From an uncultured Dyadobacter sp. (GTDB lineage Bacteria; Bacteroidota; Bacteroidia; Cytophagales; Spirosomataceae): a DNA stretch of 64,000 nt. Position 1 is the first letter of the stretch. Each line of letters begins with the position of its first letter. The stretch spans positions 124,001 through 188,000 of the forward strand of contig NZ_CAMLSE010000006.1 in assembly GCF_946482605.1 (NCBI RefSeq). Direction: 5' to 3'. The notes under the pieces were generated by a model that was given only the letters and a program-made list of their open reading frames with translations, ran no database searches and was not told the origin of the DNA. This document shows, one piece after another, positions 44,194-53,707 of this stretch. A program made the position numbers and the translations under genes.

Positions 44194-45684
44194 CTACTGC
44201 GCCTGCTGTGTTTTTTTTAGGGTGCTTACCAGGGCAGCAGTAGTATTGATCCCGTCGGCGAGGCCATTGTTGTATATCCTTTCGATCTGGCCTTCCCGGT
44301 TCACGACGATCATCTTGGGCACGGATTCGAAGTTATAGTATTTGACCCATGGGTGCTCACTGCCGCTCGTGCATAGGTTCACTACAGTAGCCGACGAATA
44401 CTTTCCTGAAGAGACGCTGCGCTTCCAAAGTTCACGTTTGCTATCAGTGGAGATTGAGACAAATACGATGTCCTTCTCGTCTTTAAGAACCTCTTCCGCT
44501 TTCCTGAGAACGTTGCGGTAATAGGCCGAGCAGGCTCCGCATCCGCTAAACCAGACGTCGACGAATGCCACTTTTCCCTTGAGATCAGCAAGTCGGACCA
44601 TTTTTCCAGTCAAGTCTTGCAGTTGTAGCTCCTTGAGGGGCATTCCCGGCAGCGTCTTGGTAGCTTCATCCAGCGCCATCAGATAGCCAGGATCGGATAT
44701 CAACGGACGTGCCTTTTGATACAGCAGATTGATGTCTGCTCTCGGAGGGTGATTAAGAAACAAGTTCAAAAGGAGTCTTTCTCGCAAAGGCCCCTGATGC
44801 TGTTTGATAATGGTGGAGACGTAATCCGGCTGGGAGCCCTCCGTCTGGCCGAGAGATGAGTCAAAAAGCAATTTCTCGTACAGATAGTTGACATACGGGA
44901 AAGAAAGGGCCGCCAGGGCCGGTGGGATTTCCGTGGCTGCCGAATCGAAAGCTGTATGAAAGTTCTGACGATAAAACATCAGACAGACCGCAGAATCCTG
45001 CCGGTTTTCGCAAGCGCCGGTAAGCCGGCGGAACCTGCCTGCCTGCCAGCCTATGATGTCGGCTTTCAGTAAATGGTAATAGTGATCTGAAAGCGCGGGT
45101 TTGAGCTCTTCCAGCATGTTCAGCGCGGCATCAATCTTGGGAGCCAGAAGATCCTGGTATGGTTGACTCATAGCAGAGGCGGGCGCTGGTTCGGCGTTTA
45201 ACTTTGCTCTTAGAATCTTCTCCCGGGCAACGTATTTTACAGACCCGGCACCGCTGAACGAAAAAACGTAATCATCCATGGTGTTGCCGGTCAGGGGGAG
45301 TGCCGTACGTTTTGTCATCCGGATATGCACCCGGTCCTGCGCCTGCCAGTAAAAAGCGGGCGTTATCGGCAGATGTCTGTGTTTGGATTTACCCTCAATT
45401 GCCGGCTTGGCTTTGATGACTAGCTGCCCGGCACCTTTTGCCCAGCCACGATATTTGAAACGGCCAGTTCCCTGAGCTTTAAACTCGGCGACGCTGTCTA
45501 TGACTGTCTCACCTTTCAGAGAATTAATAAAGTAGACATAAACCGAATCCATCCTAATGTCCTGGGCCAGCTGTATATTAATCTCCACCGGCTGGAAACC
45601 TGATGAGGGCCGGTCGTGTCCGTACTTAGATTTGAAGACCCCGGCAATGAAAAGAACCAACCAGGATAATGATAAAATTTTCAT
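44194..45684 (-). CDS. TlpA-family thioredoxin-like periplasmic protein
   Basis: The ATG at 45684 (MKILSLSWLVLFIAGVFKS) gives a signal sequence; a GTG at 45717 overlapping the susD stop is an alternative. The 496-residue protein has an N-terminal extension of about 340 residues without known motif. A C-terminal redoxin domain follows, with the CxxC site in VWFSGCGACSAYYRN and a cis-Pro segment ESVPKMIVVN. It would reduce or isomerise disulfides in the periplasm. It follows the SusD gene in an operon with SusC, an arrangement common in Sphingobacteriaceae and Cytophagales. Confidence 0.87.
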   Translation of the reverse strand: MKILSLSWLVLFIAGVFKSKYGHDRPSSGFQPVEINIQLAQDIRMDSVYVYFINSLKGETVIDSVAEFKAQGTGRFKYRGWAKGAGQLVIKAKPAIEGKSKHRHLPITPAFYWQAQDRVHIRMTKRTALPLTGNTMDDYVFSFSGAGSVKYVAREKILRAKLNAEPAPASAMSQPYQDLLAPKIDAALNMLEELKPALSDHYYHLLKADIIGWQAGRFRRLTGACENRQDSAVCLMFYRQNFHTAFDSAATEIPPALAALSFPYVNYLYEKLLFDSSLGQTEGSQPDYVSTIIKQHQGPLRERLLLNLFLNHPPRADINLLYQKARPLISDPGYLMALDEATKTLPGMPLKELQLQDLTGKMVRLADLKGKVAFVDVWFSGCGACSAYYRNVLRKAEEVLKDEKDIVFVSISTDSKRELWKRSVSSGKYSSATVVNLCTSGSEHPWVKYYNFESVPKMIVVNREGQIERIYNNGLADGINTTAALVSTLKKTQQAQ

Positions 45685-45713
45685 GCTGATGCTGTGTTTA
45701 GAATGTTGATAGA

Positions 45714-47093
45714 TCACCGTTGGTTCTGAGCAATCCCGCTAAGCTGAATTTCCAGATCCGGGAACGGGAGGACATACCGATTATCACCGGGCAAGAGCTC
45801 GTGATCCTCTCCGTTGGCATGTCGTCTCAGGACCAGGGGCCTTTCCTTGCCCAACCGCCTGAGATCTTCCCAGCGTGTTTGCCCACTGAAGACCAATTCT
45901 TTCCGGCGCTCAAAGAGGACCAGGTTTAAAGTAGAGTCAGCATCTTGGGAATCAAGCTGGATGAATGTCCCCTGTTTAAAACGTTTTCTTAGAAGCTGGT
46001 TCAATAGGGCAATGGCTGTTGTCGGGTTACCTGTTCTGGCATGGCATTCGGCCGAAATCAGCAATAGTTCGTTGGTGGCGATCCCACAGAACGTCCGGGC
46101 GTTGCCGGTATATCTTCCTACATGTTGCAGCCGACCTTGCGTCCCGGGCCTAAAGAAAAGAGTTCTTCTTAGGTCGTTATTTTGAAAGCTGCCTGTAAGC
46201 ACAGTATCCATGTAAATAATTTGCCGCCCAGGGTCGATCGAGGCGACTCCCATGGATTCAGCGAAGAAAATGATCTCAGGATTAAGGCGAGACGCGTCGA
46301 AGACAGGAAAACGATATGTTGCAGAGGGTTGGATGATTTCAGAATTGAAATCCAAAAGCTCGGGATAGGCCTTTAAGGCAAGATCCGAATGTGTCAGTGC
46401 ATCCCCGAACCTACCCATCACCAAGTAGACCTTGGCCAAAAGCCCATGGGCCGCCGCCGCCGTGGGACGGGTTGCATAAGGCTGGCGGGCCGGGAGCAGT
46501 AAAGACGCTTCCAGCGCGTCATCAAGGATTCTCTGGTAGGTCTGCTGCACGGTTGAACGCGTGGCAGTAGGATTGGGGTCGGAGGACGAGCGGAGTTGAA
46601 GGCCCGGATCGTTTTGCGCAGACTCGGCCTGGTAGGTTTTGCAGAAAAGCTGAGCGAGTTGGTAGGTGGCAAATGACCTGAGAAAAAGCGCTTGCCCTTT
46701 CAGATTGGTTGCCTCAGCGGCCGTAGACTGGCCGGCTTGCGGCAGTCGCTCCAAAACAATGTTGGCATAAGTAATCTTTTCGTTAGGATTGGTAAATTCG
46801 GGTGAGGCCGCTCCCTGGAAGATGTCCTTTGCCCAGATATAGGCATTACGTTCATAAGCAGTAGTGGAATTGAGCCGGTCATCTGGAATATAGACGTCAT
46901 CCGAGCCAATCTGGCCCAGGACCGGATATCTGAGGTTGACCGCAAAAGGATTGTCCATGATCGCTTGTAGGTCTGCCATGCTTTGCGGCATGACATCCGC
47001 GTTATAGCGCTTGACATCGAGCCAGTCGCCACCTCCGCATGATAGCAGAAGCAGAGCCATCAGAAGCGGGCTGAGAGATATGATTTTGTTCAT
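45714..47093 (-). CDS. RagB/SusD-family outer-membrane lipoprotein
   Basis: The ATG at 47093 (MNKIISLSPLLMALLLLSCG) begins a lipoprotein signal with lipobox LLSCG. The 459-residue protein shows SusD features: WLDVKRYNADVMPQS near the N-terminus, TPR-like helices (AAAHGLLAKVYLVMGRFGDA) and the C-terminal RRKELVFSGQTRWEDLRRLG. SusD proteins form the lid on a SusC transporter and capture glycans or peptides at the cell surface. It starts 14 bases after the susC stop. Confidence 0.92.
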   Translation of the reverse strand: MNKIISLSPLLMALLLLSCGGGDWLDVKRYNADVMPQSMADLQAIMDNPFAVNLRYPVLGQIGSDDVYIPDDRLNSTTAYERNAYIWAKDIFQGAASPEFTNPNEKITYANIVLERLPQAGQSTAAEATNLKGQALFLRSFATYQLAQLFCKTYQAESAQNDPGLQLRSSSDPNPTATRSTVQQTYQRILDDALEASLLLPARQPYATRPTAAAAHGLLAKVYLVMGRFGDALTHSDLALKAYPELLDFNSEIIQPSATYRFPVFDASRLNPEIIFFAESMGVASIDPGRQIIYMDTVLTGSFQNNDLRRTLFFRPGTQGRLQHVGRYTGNARTFCGIATNELLLISAECHARTGNPTTAIALLNQLLRKRFKQGTFIQLDSQDADSTLNLVLFERRKELVFSGQTRWEDLRRLGKERPLVLRRHANGEDHELLPGDNRYVLPFPDLEIQLSGIAQNQR

Positions 47094-47107
47094 GTTATAC
47101 ACAGGTT

Positions 47108-50100
47108 CTATAGTTTGACTTTTATGCCCAATGAAACAGAGAATGCTTTTGGCAGGCTGTGATCGGTCGCAGGTACGGTTGGAGCAGCATCCGGGTCAAT
47201 ACCGTTTTTGTTTGCCCGCCATAAAATGCCCAGGTTAGCCGCATATAGATAAATCTGCGCATCGGCCGGGCCTTTTTTGAAGTCAGGCAAGGTATAACTG
47301 AGCCGTACATCCTGAATGCGCAGATGATCGGCCTTTTCGACAAGTGTTTGAGAAAACCTGTAAAACGTGCTTCTGTTGGGCTCGGAGGGGTAAGCGAAGG
47401 ACGGAATGTCAGTGAAGGCTTCATCGCCTGATTTCTGCCAGCGGAGCTGATAATCCTGGTGCGTATACCCGGCTAGTACGTCAGTATAGTTGGGGGAAAC
47501 CGACTGTCGCCGGAAATAATAGCCCATTTTGTAAGTCAGATTGACCGATAGTGAAAAGCCGCCCAGTGAGAAATCATTCCGAAAAGAGCCGAAGGCTGTC
47601 GGGACTGCTGACCCGTGAAACACTAGACTGTCCGGATTGAAGTTGTTGATAATGCTGGTATAATTGGTGCTGACTTCTCCGTTTAGATACCCTTGCGGAT
47701 CCCCTGTCGACGGGTCAAGACCTGCCCAGCGGTAGGAGTACACGCCGTACAGCGGCTTGCCGACTATTCCGGGCCTGCCATCTGGATTTTGGATGCTTCC
47801 GGCAGTCTGCCTGATGGTGAACTTTTTGATACTGTCCTTTAACAAACTCAAAAGAAATGCAGGCTGCCACCTGAGACGGCCTGCGACTATGTCTCCGTTA
47901 AGAGTCAGATCCAGCCCGTGGGTGGAAGTTGAAGCTCCATTGGTGAAAAACTGACTAAAGCCGGCCGAAGGTGCAAGTTGCTGTCTTTCGATAAGGTCCG
48001 TGCCGTTTTTGATAAAATACTCAATGCTGCCGGTGATAAGATTGCTCTTTGACCCAAAATCAATCCCTGCATTGAGCGTTCCGACTTTTTCCCAGCGTAG
48101 CGCTGGATTTGGGGCCGTCAGATTCTGAATAGTTCGCGCGCCGGTATAGGAATTAGTCGAGTAGCCTCCCTTTACGTATACAGTTCCCTGATAGGGATTC
48201 CCGCTGTACCCAAATGAAGACCTTATTTTCAGATACGGCAGCCAACTGATTTTATAAAAGCCTTCCCTGCTGATATCCCAGGCAATGCCAGCTGACCAAA
48301 GCGGAGAAAAGCGGTTGTTGGTCTTCGCACCGAAGATGTTGGCTCCATCCTTCCTGGCGCTAGCGGAGATTGTGTACCGGCTCTTGTAGGTGTATGCTGT
48401 ATTGGCATAGTATGACAAGAATCTGTTGTCATATGTGTAAATATCGCCTGGAACTGATGGTATCTGAGCGCTTCCGGAAGGGTTAACAGCAAGTGAATTT
48501 CTAAAATCCAGGTTGTTGGCAGAGACGCCCAGATCATCGGAGTAGCCATAAGAAGTTCGCAGTTGGCTTTCGGTTTGGAGCCGTCTTGCTTCTGCTCCAG
48601 CAAGGGCCGTCAGTTGATGAAGTGTTCCTATCTTGCGATTCAGGTTTAGCTGGGCTCTTAGGTTCTGCGAGTGCCATAACGAACTGTTTTGCATCAGAAT
48701 TCCGCCCTTGGGCACCTGGTAGGTCACACTGCCGTCGCTGTTGACCAGCGTGAAGCGGTTGATCAAATCCCTTGCATAATAACTGTCAATGCTTCTGTTA
48801 TCGAAGGAATGAATCCGCTGGCTTTCATTCTGGTAGATAACCTCGGCGGTTAAATAGGGGAGAATGCGGTATTGAAGCCCAGCCCGCATCAGCAGATTAT
48901 TAATCCGCAGCGAATTATCGGCTGTCTGTGTTTCCTGTAAAGGCCGGTATTGCCAGTCCAGAAGTCCGTGGCTTTCAGCAGAATCAACATAAATGCTGCG
49001 GTAATCCCTGACTACGGCGGCCGGACTGCCATCCTGATTTGCGAGCACAGCATAGGGATAAAGGGAACGGTATTTACCTCCGACGGGCAGGTATCCGAAG
49101 CTATTCTGATAGTTGCTGGTCGTTGTTTGGTTGTTGCTGTAGTTGATGGCTGTGGTCAGATCCAGGCCTTTGGTCAGAGAGTAGGTGGTATTTGAATTCA
49201 GAGTCAGCCGGCGGTAGTCATTGCCAACCTGATCGAAGGTATTGTGGTCGTAGCCGGCAGATAATGCGTATGCGGCCTGCTGGTTTCCTCCTTTGATGCT
49301 GGCTGAATACTGCTGATTCACTGCCTGCCGGTAAACGTGCCGGCTGTATTCTTTTCGCAAATCCCTTTGCGACCACTGGGAAAAAGTTTCGTCAACCAGA
49401 CCGGAGGAGATTTTACCATTTCTTTGCTGTTCCAGCAGCTCGACCACCGGCGACAGGGGCGGTCGGGAAATATTATCTGCCAGATCGGCATTGAAGTATC
49501 CGGCATCAAACAGGGTCTTTTCTACCTGAATGTAGTCGGCAGACGGAAGGTAGTTTCGGTCAGCATAAAGGTCTGGTTTTCCGGTGATGGTAATGTTACT
49601 GTTTACCTCCACGGTCATCGGGGTGTTCTTGCTCCCCTTTTTGGTGGTGATCACAATCACACCATTGCCGGCCCTGGCCCCCCAAATGGAAGCTGCGGCA
49701 GCATCGCGCAGTATACTGACAGATTCAACATCATTTGGATTGATGTTATCAAGATTCCCCTCGAATGGAAAATTATCGACTACGATTAGCGGGTCACGGC
49801 TGACCTGGGTGATATCGCCAAGCGTGCTTTCGCCCCTGATCCGGATTCCCAGGTTCCGTCCCAGAGGATTTGCAGAGGTAGCTTTCTGCTGTTCTGCTTT
49901 GAAAAGCACGCCACTGGCTATGCCGTCGAGCCGGTCCAGCAGATTAGTGGATACTTTCCGGTTGAGAAGAGGCTGACCCACATTGACAAATGAGCCCGTA
50001 GACCTCTCGCGTGGAATTTGCTGGTATCCGGTGACAGAGAGCTCCTGCAAGACGGACATTTCCTGCGGAAGAGACAGAATCAGCTCACTTTTCAACGGGA

Positions 50101-50407
50101 GCTGCAGAAGCGTGTCAAGCGAACGGTATCCAATAAACGAAACGACGAGCCCGGCCGTGTGATTATCTGGAACGGATAATTTGAAGTACCCATTTTTATC
50201 GGTAACCGTACCTGTCGTGCTGCCCTTTAACAGAATGCTGGCGCCGGTAAGCGCTTCATGGTTATCAGCAGATAATATTCTGCCTTGGAAAGTGTAGACC
50301 GTGGTCTGCCCTCGTGCGGGCCGCCAGGCGCTCATTAAGAGATAAGCAAGGATGAGGTAGGTAACATAACGACATAGCTTACCCAGGGAACAATAAAGTG
50401 GATTCAT
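47108..50407 (-). CDS. SusC/RagA-family TonB-linked outer-membrane transporter
   Basis: A 1099-residue receptor: signal sequence (to about residue 33, ARGQT), a carboxypeptidase-like beta domain (FQGRILSADNHEALTGASI), TonB-plug domain with VSILRDAAAASIWGARAGNG, and a long beta barrel ending in SLGIKVKL. It lacks an STN domain, so it is not of the FecA/FecR-signalling type. With the SusD protein it should import a bulky substrate. The TlpA and MauE neighbours and lack of glycosidase genes suggest a peptide rather than a polysaccharide; this is inference. Confidence 0.93.
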   Translation of the reverse strand: MNPLYCSLGKLCRYVTYLILAYLLMSAWRPARGQTTVYTFQGRILSADNHEALTGASILLKGSTTGTVTDKNGYFKLSVPDNHTAGLVVSFIGYRSLDTLLQLPLKSELILSLPQEMSVLQELSVTGYQQIPRERSTGSFVNVGQPLLNRKVSTNLLDRLDGIASGVLFKAEQQKATSANPLGRNLGIRIRGESTLGDITQVSRDPLIVVDNFPFEGNLDNINPNDVESVSILRDAAAASIWGARAGNGVIVITTKKGSKNTPMTVEVNSNITITGKPDLYADRNYLPSADYIQVEKTLFDAGYFNADLADNISRPPLSPVVELLEQQRNGKISSGLVDETFSQWSQRDLRKEYSRHVYRQAVNQQYSASIKGGNQQAAYALSAGYDHNTFDQVGNDYRRLTLNSNTTYSLTKGLDLTTAINYSNNQTTTSNYQNSFGYLPVGGKYRSLYPYAVLANQDGSPAAVVRDYRSIYVDSAESHGLLDWQYRPLQETQTADNSLRINNLLMRAGLQYRILPYLTAEVIYQNESQRIHSFDNRSIDSYYARDLINRFTLVNSDGSVTYQVPKGGILMQNSSLWHSQNLRAQLNLNRKIGTLHQLTALAGAEARRLQTESQLRTSYGYSDDLGVSANNLDFRNSLAVNPSGSAQIPSVPGDIYTYDNRFLSYYANTAYTYKSRYTISASARKDGANIFGAKTNNRFSPLWSAGIAWDISREGFYKISWLPYLKIRSSFGYSGNPYQGTVYVKGGYSTNSYTGARTIQNLTAPNPALRWEKVGTLNAGIDFGSKSNLITGSIEYFIKNGTDLIERQQLAPSAGFSQFFTNGASTSTHGLDLTLNGDIVAGRLRWQPAFLLSLLKDSIKKFTIRQTAGSIQNPDGRPGIVGKPLYGVYSYRWAGLDPSTGDPQGYLNGEVSTNYTSIINNFNPDSLVFHGSAVPTAFGSFRNDFSLGGFSLSVNLTYKMGYYFRRQSVSPNYTDVLAGYTHQDYQLRWQKSGDEAFTDIPSFAYPSEPNRSTFYRFSQTLVEKADHLRIQDVRLSYTLPDFKKGPADAQIYLYAANLGILWRANKNGIDPDAAPTVPATDHSLPKAFSVSLGIKVKL

Positions 50408-50881
50408 TGTAACTGAATTTATGGAGTGAAATTGTTATCGCGTATAGCGGACGCAATAATGGATCTGACCTTTTTTGAATAAAAGGTGCTCGATATCAAA
50501 TTTTTATCGCAAGAATCCTATTATTCTGGCTTGCGAATAATTAGTTTGAAAATGAGTAAGTTGCTCATACGTAACAATGGGTTAAACCTAGCAAGCAAGG
50601 CGTAGAACATAGAAAATTGTTACTGGTTGAGTCCTTGCGCGATAAGAAGGCCCGAAAGAAAAAAAGGTGTGGGGCCCGACTTATCGATGCTGCGGCCCTG
50701 AGAAGCCTTGACTAACAATAAGAAGGGCAACCCACGCCTAGGTCGTGAGCTACCTTCACTTATTGTCTCATAGTCATTGAAATTTCTCAGGTTTCAGCAT
50801 CGAGACTCTAAGCGAATAGCTTCAAGTATTTTTGAAGAATCGCAACTACGACTCCGGAGAGTCAACGTAAATATACTAAAC
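50408..50881. other. intergenic region between susC and the Xre gene
   Basis: About 470 bases with divergent genes on each side. No convincing reading frame or RNA gene is seen. It must contain the susC promoter on the minus strand. Confidence 0.4.
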
Positions 50882-50917
50882 TAAAAGTTCATTGTCAAAT
50901 TTGACAATGAACTTTTA
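50882..50917. promoter_or_regulatory. perfect 36-bp palindrome, probable operator of the Xre gene
   Basis: The two 18-base halves are exact reverse complements with no spacer; the centre reads TTGTCAAATTTGACAA. It ends 23 bases before the ATG of the Xre regulator, the position of an autoregulatory operator. Confidence 0.7.
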
Positions 50918-50940
50918 AGGTGTCTTCTCACCTTCACTGA

Positions 50941-51177
50941 ATGAAGGTTACCAATAAAGCGTTTGCAATTGCATTTGGAGTTCATTTGGACCAATTGATT
51001 AAGTCGAAGGGCTTAACTCCGCAGGATGTTGCTGCAAACGCCAATATTGAGTTTAAACAAGTTTATAGAGTCATTAATGCGGAGAACAGTGCGACTTTGT
51101 CTGTTATAAGTGCGATAGCGAGAGGCCTAGGCGTGCATCCAAAAGAGCTTTTCGATTTCGATTATGAGAATGAATGA
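50941..51177 (+). CDS. Xre-family helix-turn-helix regulator
   Basis: A 78-residue single-domain protein. The HTH runs LTPQDVAANANIEFKQVYRV followed by the conserved ATLSVISAIARGLGVHPKELF. Such proteins are phage- or ICE-type repressors, or antitoxin-like regulators. The start is 23 bases after a perfect palindrome, suggesting autoregulation. The Fic gene lies 254 bases downstream in the same direction with its own repeat array, so separate control is likely. Confidence 0.9.
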   Translation: MKVTNKAFAIAFGVHLDQLIKSKGLTPQDVAANANIEFKQVYRVINAENSATLSVISAIARGLGVHPKELFDFDYENE

Positions 51178-51290
51178 GGGAAGAGAAATAGGAATGCATT
51201 TAATTAATTTGAGCACTCAGATCCGCGAAATTTCTTGCATGTGCTCTTAATGCAGCATATAGTTTCATAAGTATCGAATGCTCTTCTGTA

Positions 51291-51385
51291 GCTACATTGT
51301 ATAGCGTTTGCTAAGATTTACACATCTGTGTTTGCTAATTTTGCTACATTAGCGTTTGCTAAGATTACCACGGCTACATTTGCTA
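51291..51385 (+). repeat. repeat array upstream of the Fic gene
   Basis: TAGCGTTTGCTAAGATT occurs exactly at 51302-51318 and 51350-51366, 48 bases apart. GCTACATT occurs at 51291, 51343 and 51373, and TTTGCTA occurs five times in about 80 bases. It ends about 47 bases before the Fic start, so an operator cluster for the AbiEi-like domain of the same protein is plausible. Confidence 0.7.
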
Positions 51386-51431
51386 GCAGGACCGCGGATA
51401 ATCGCGGCACCTTTTTATAACATTTGCAAGC

Positions 51432-53009
51432 ATGGCAACACCTCAGGAAAGATTTGCGCAAGCACTCAACATTCTGAAAGCTCTTCAGGAAAAAGGCATA
51501 GTCGGCATATTTACAGATGATATCCCGACGGCTAGATACAGGCAGTTACTGATCAAAAATGGCTTTATCCGTGAAGTCACCAAGGGGTGGTATATTGCCA
51601 TGGATCCGGCCGAAAAGGAAGGGGAGACCACTTCATGGTACACTTCATACTGGGACTTCATTGCTCAATATCTGAATCACAAGTACGGTGAGAACTGGTG
51701 TCTGTCTGCTGAGCAGTCGTTGCTGCTCCAAGCGGGAAACTGGTCCGTTCCAAGACAATTGCTTGTAAGATCGCCGGAAGGCAACAACAGACCTACGCCG
51801 CTACCTCACAACACGTCTTTGTTTAACCTGAGAACTGATATCCCTTCCGCCGGGCAAACAGTGATAAGCATGGGGATTCGTATGTATGATATGCAGTCAG
51901 CGCTGATATACAGTGCTGCTACTGTGTACAAGAGCAATGCTATCGATGCCAGGACGGCGCTTTCCATGATAAGAGACGCCTCCGAATTATTGCCCATAAT
52001 GCTTGATAACGGGCATACAGTTTTGGCCGGCCGGTTGGCGGGAGCGTTCAGAAATATTCAACGTGAGCGGATAGCGGACCAGATCATCGAGACCTTCCGA
52101 CAGGCCGGTTATGATATCCGTGAGACAGACCCGTTTGACCATCGGCTGGACATTAACCTATCTCCGAAAGAGCGCTCACCTTATGCAAACCGCATTCGTT
52201 TGATGTGGATGCATATGCGCCCGGTAGTGATCGCAAACCTGCCACAGGAACCGGGCCTTCCCGAGAACATCGGATCCTTTTTAAAAGATATCGACGATAT
52301 CTATGTAACAGATGCTTACAACTCGCTGTCTATTGAGCGTTACCGGGTAACCCCAGAGTTGATTGAAAAGGTAAGCTCGGGTAAATGGAACGTGTTGGAA
52401 AATGAGGAGGATCAAAGACAGAGAGACGCCATGGCCGCCCGGGGGTATTACCAGGCTTTTCAGGCTGTAAAGCAGACGATCGAGCAGATACTGGCGGGGG
52501 GCAACGCCGGCGATTTAGTGGATATAGCACACGCAAAATGGTATAGGGAGCTCTTTGATCCCAGTGTGGTCGCGGGCCTTTTGAAAGCATCGGACTTGGC
52601 TGGATACCGTAACCACCAGGTGTATATCGGAAGTTCCAAACATGTACCGTTGAGTGTAGATGCGATGCGGGATGCCATGCCAGTACTTTTTGAGCTGTTG
52701 CAAGAGGAGACCCACGCCTCGGTAAGGGCAGTGCTGGGGCATTTCATCTTTGTATTCATTCATCCTTACATGGATGGGAATGGAAGGATGGGCCGGTTTC
52801 TGATGAATGCCATGCTGGCTTCTGGTGGTTACCCATGGACGGTGATTCCGTTCGAAAAACGGGAAGAATACATGGCTGCATTGGAGAGTGCAAGTGTGCA
52901 ACAAGACATAGAGCCGTTCGCACAGTTTATCGGATATCTTCTTACAGAAAGACTGGCAGGCAAAATGGTTGCACGCTTGCCGGCAGAAAAAGGTGAGCCA
53001 GGGCCGTAA
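51432..53009 (+). CDS. Fic-family protein with AbiEi-like N-terminal domain
   Basis: A 525-residue protein. Residues about 5-60 form an AbiEi-antitoxin-like winged HTH (LKALQEKGIVGIFTDDIPTA, RYRQLLIKNGFIREVTKGWY). The C-terminal Fic domain has the active motif HPYMDGNGRMGR, His at about residue 444. Fic enzymes usually transfer AMP to a target hydroxyl. A possible inhibitory helix, SLSIE before RYRVTPE, lies near residue 300 and resembles the class II (S/T)xxxE type, with Arg in place of Gly/Asn. The fusion of DNA-binding antitoxin-like and toxin domains suggests self-regulation. No separate antitoxin gene is seen. Confidence 0.9.
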   Translation: MATPQERFAQALNILKALQEKGIVGIFTDDIPTARYRQLLIKNGFIREVTKGWYIAMDPAEKEGETTSWYTSYWDFIAQYLNHKYGENWCLSAEQSLLLQAGNWSVPRQLLVRSPEGNNRPTPLPHNTSLFNLRTDIPSAGQTVISMGIRMYDMQSALIYSAATVYKSNAIDARTALSMIRDASELLPIMLDNGHTVLAGRLAGAFRNIQRERIADQIIETFRQAGYDIRETDPFDHRLDINLSPKERSPYANRIRLMWMHMRPVVIANLPQEPGLPENIGSFLKDIDDIYVTDAYNSLSIERYRVTPELIEKVSSGKWNVLENEEDQRQRDAMAARGYYQAFQAVKQTIEQILAGGNAGDLVDIAHAKWYRELFDPSVVAGLLKASDLAGYRNHQVYIGSSKHVPLSVDAMRDAMPVLFELLQEETHASVRAVLGHFIFVFIHPYMDGNGRMGRFLMNAMLASGGYPWTVIPFEKREEYMAALESASVQQDIEPFAQFIGYLLTERLAGKMVARLPAEKGEPGP

Positions 53010-53707
53010 CAATTTAAATCGATTCCCGCGATGGGAAGGGTAAGTAAAGACTCAGGAATCTAGTTTCACGTTTTGCCCGCAGCAGTGTCTGAGCAGAAAC
53101 CGTGTTGCTTTCTTGATACTTCCATAACCGCTCATGACTTAAAATGCAGACTAAGGCCGTCCTTTCTTGTAATTTGGGTGTGATCTGATAGAACCTCATC
53201 CGGTTGAAAAAATAACATTTCGACCTAATAAAGTTACCTTCCCATTCGCTGGTTATTTCTCTGCGGCCGTCATCACGCGCTGAGCGGTTCCGATCCTCTT
53301 AACTGATTGATGTATTACTGAGCACCCTGGCAGGGCCAGAAATCCTTCCAGTGTGACAGGTTTCTCATGGAACCCGGTGCCGCCGCCAGCCAAGACCGTT
53401 TCTCTGATTATACTCGTTAGAGGACAGCGCTACAACGGGGCACTATTGATGATATCCGACTTTGCGAAAAGGGGCCCTGGCGTACCGGTTCAAAATTTTA
53501 ATTTAGATTTTTTTGGGGTTAATAGGTTCACAATCAATGGGTGCAAAAGGGTGCAGCCAAAGTTGTACTTTTTTGCACCCCTGGGATCAGTGCAACTTTG
53601 TATCGCAGCCAACGAAGTTTCTTTCGTGGCAGGATGTTGCAAGGCCAATTTGCGACACGCACGCAAAACAATGATCTGACATTTGTAAACATCTAAACGA
53701 AGGGGCT
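53010..53707. other. intergenic region upstream of the conjugation operon
   Basis: About 700 bases. A 61-codon minus-strand frame (53014-53199) abuts the Fic stop but has no recognised domain. Near the operon an inverted repeat GGGTGCAAAA (53539-53548) / TTTTGCACCC (53571-53580) overlaps a second, imperfect pair of AAAGTTGTAC and GTGCAACTTT. The tra promoter is expected here, and these dyads may regulate it. Confidence 0.5.

Noticed and set aside
53014..53199. 61-codon minus-strand frame behind the Fic gene
   Set aside because: It could be a small real gene, but nothing in the sequence supports a family, so it was left as part of the intergenic region.
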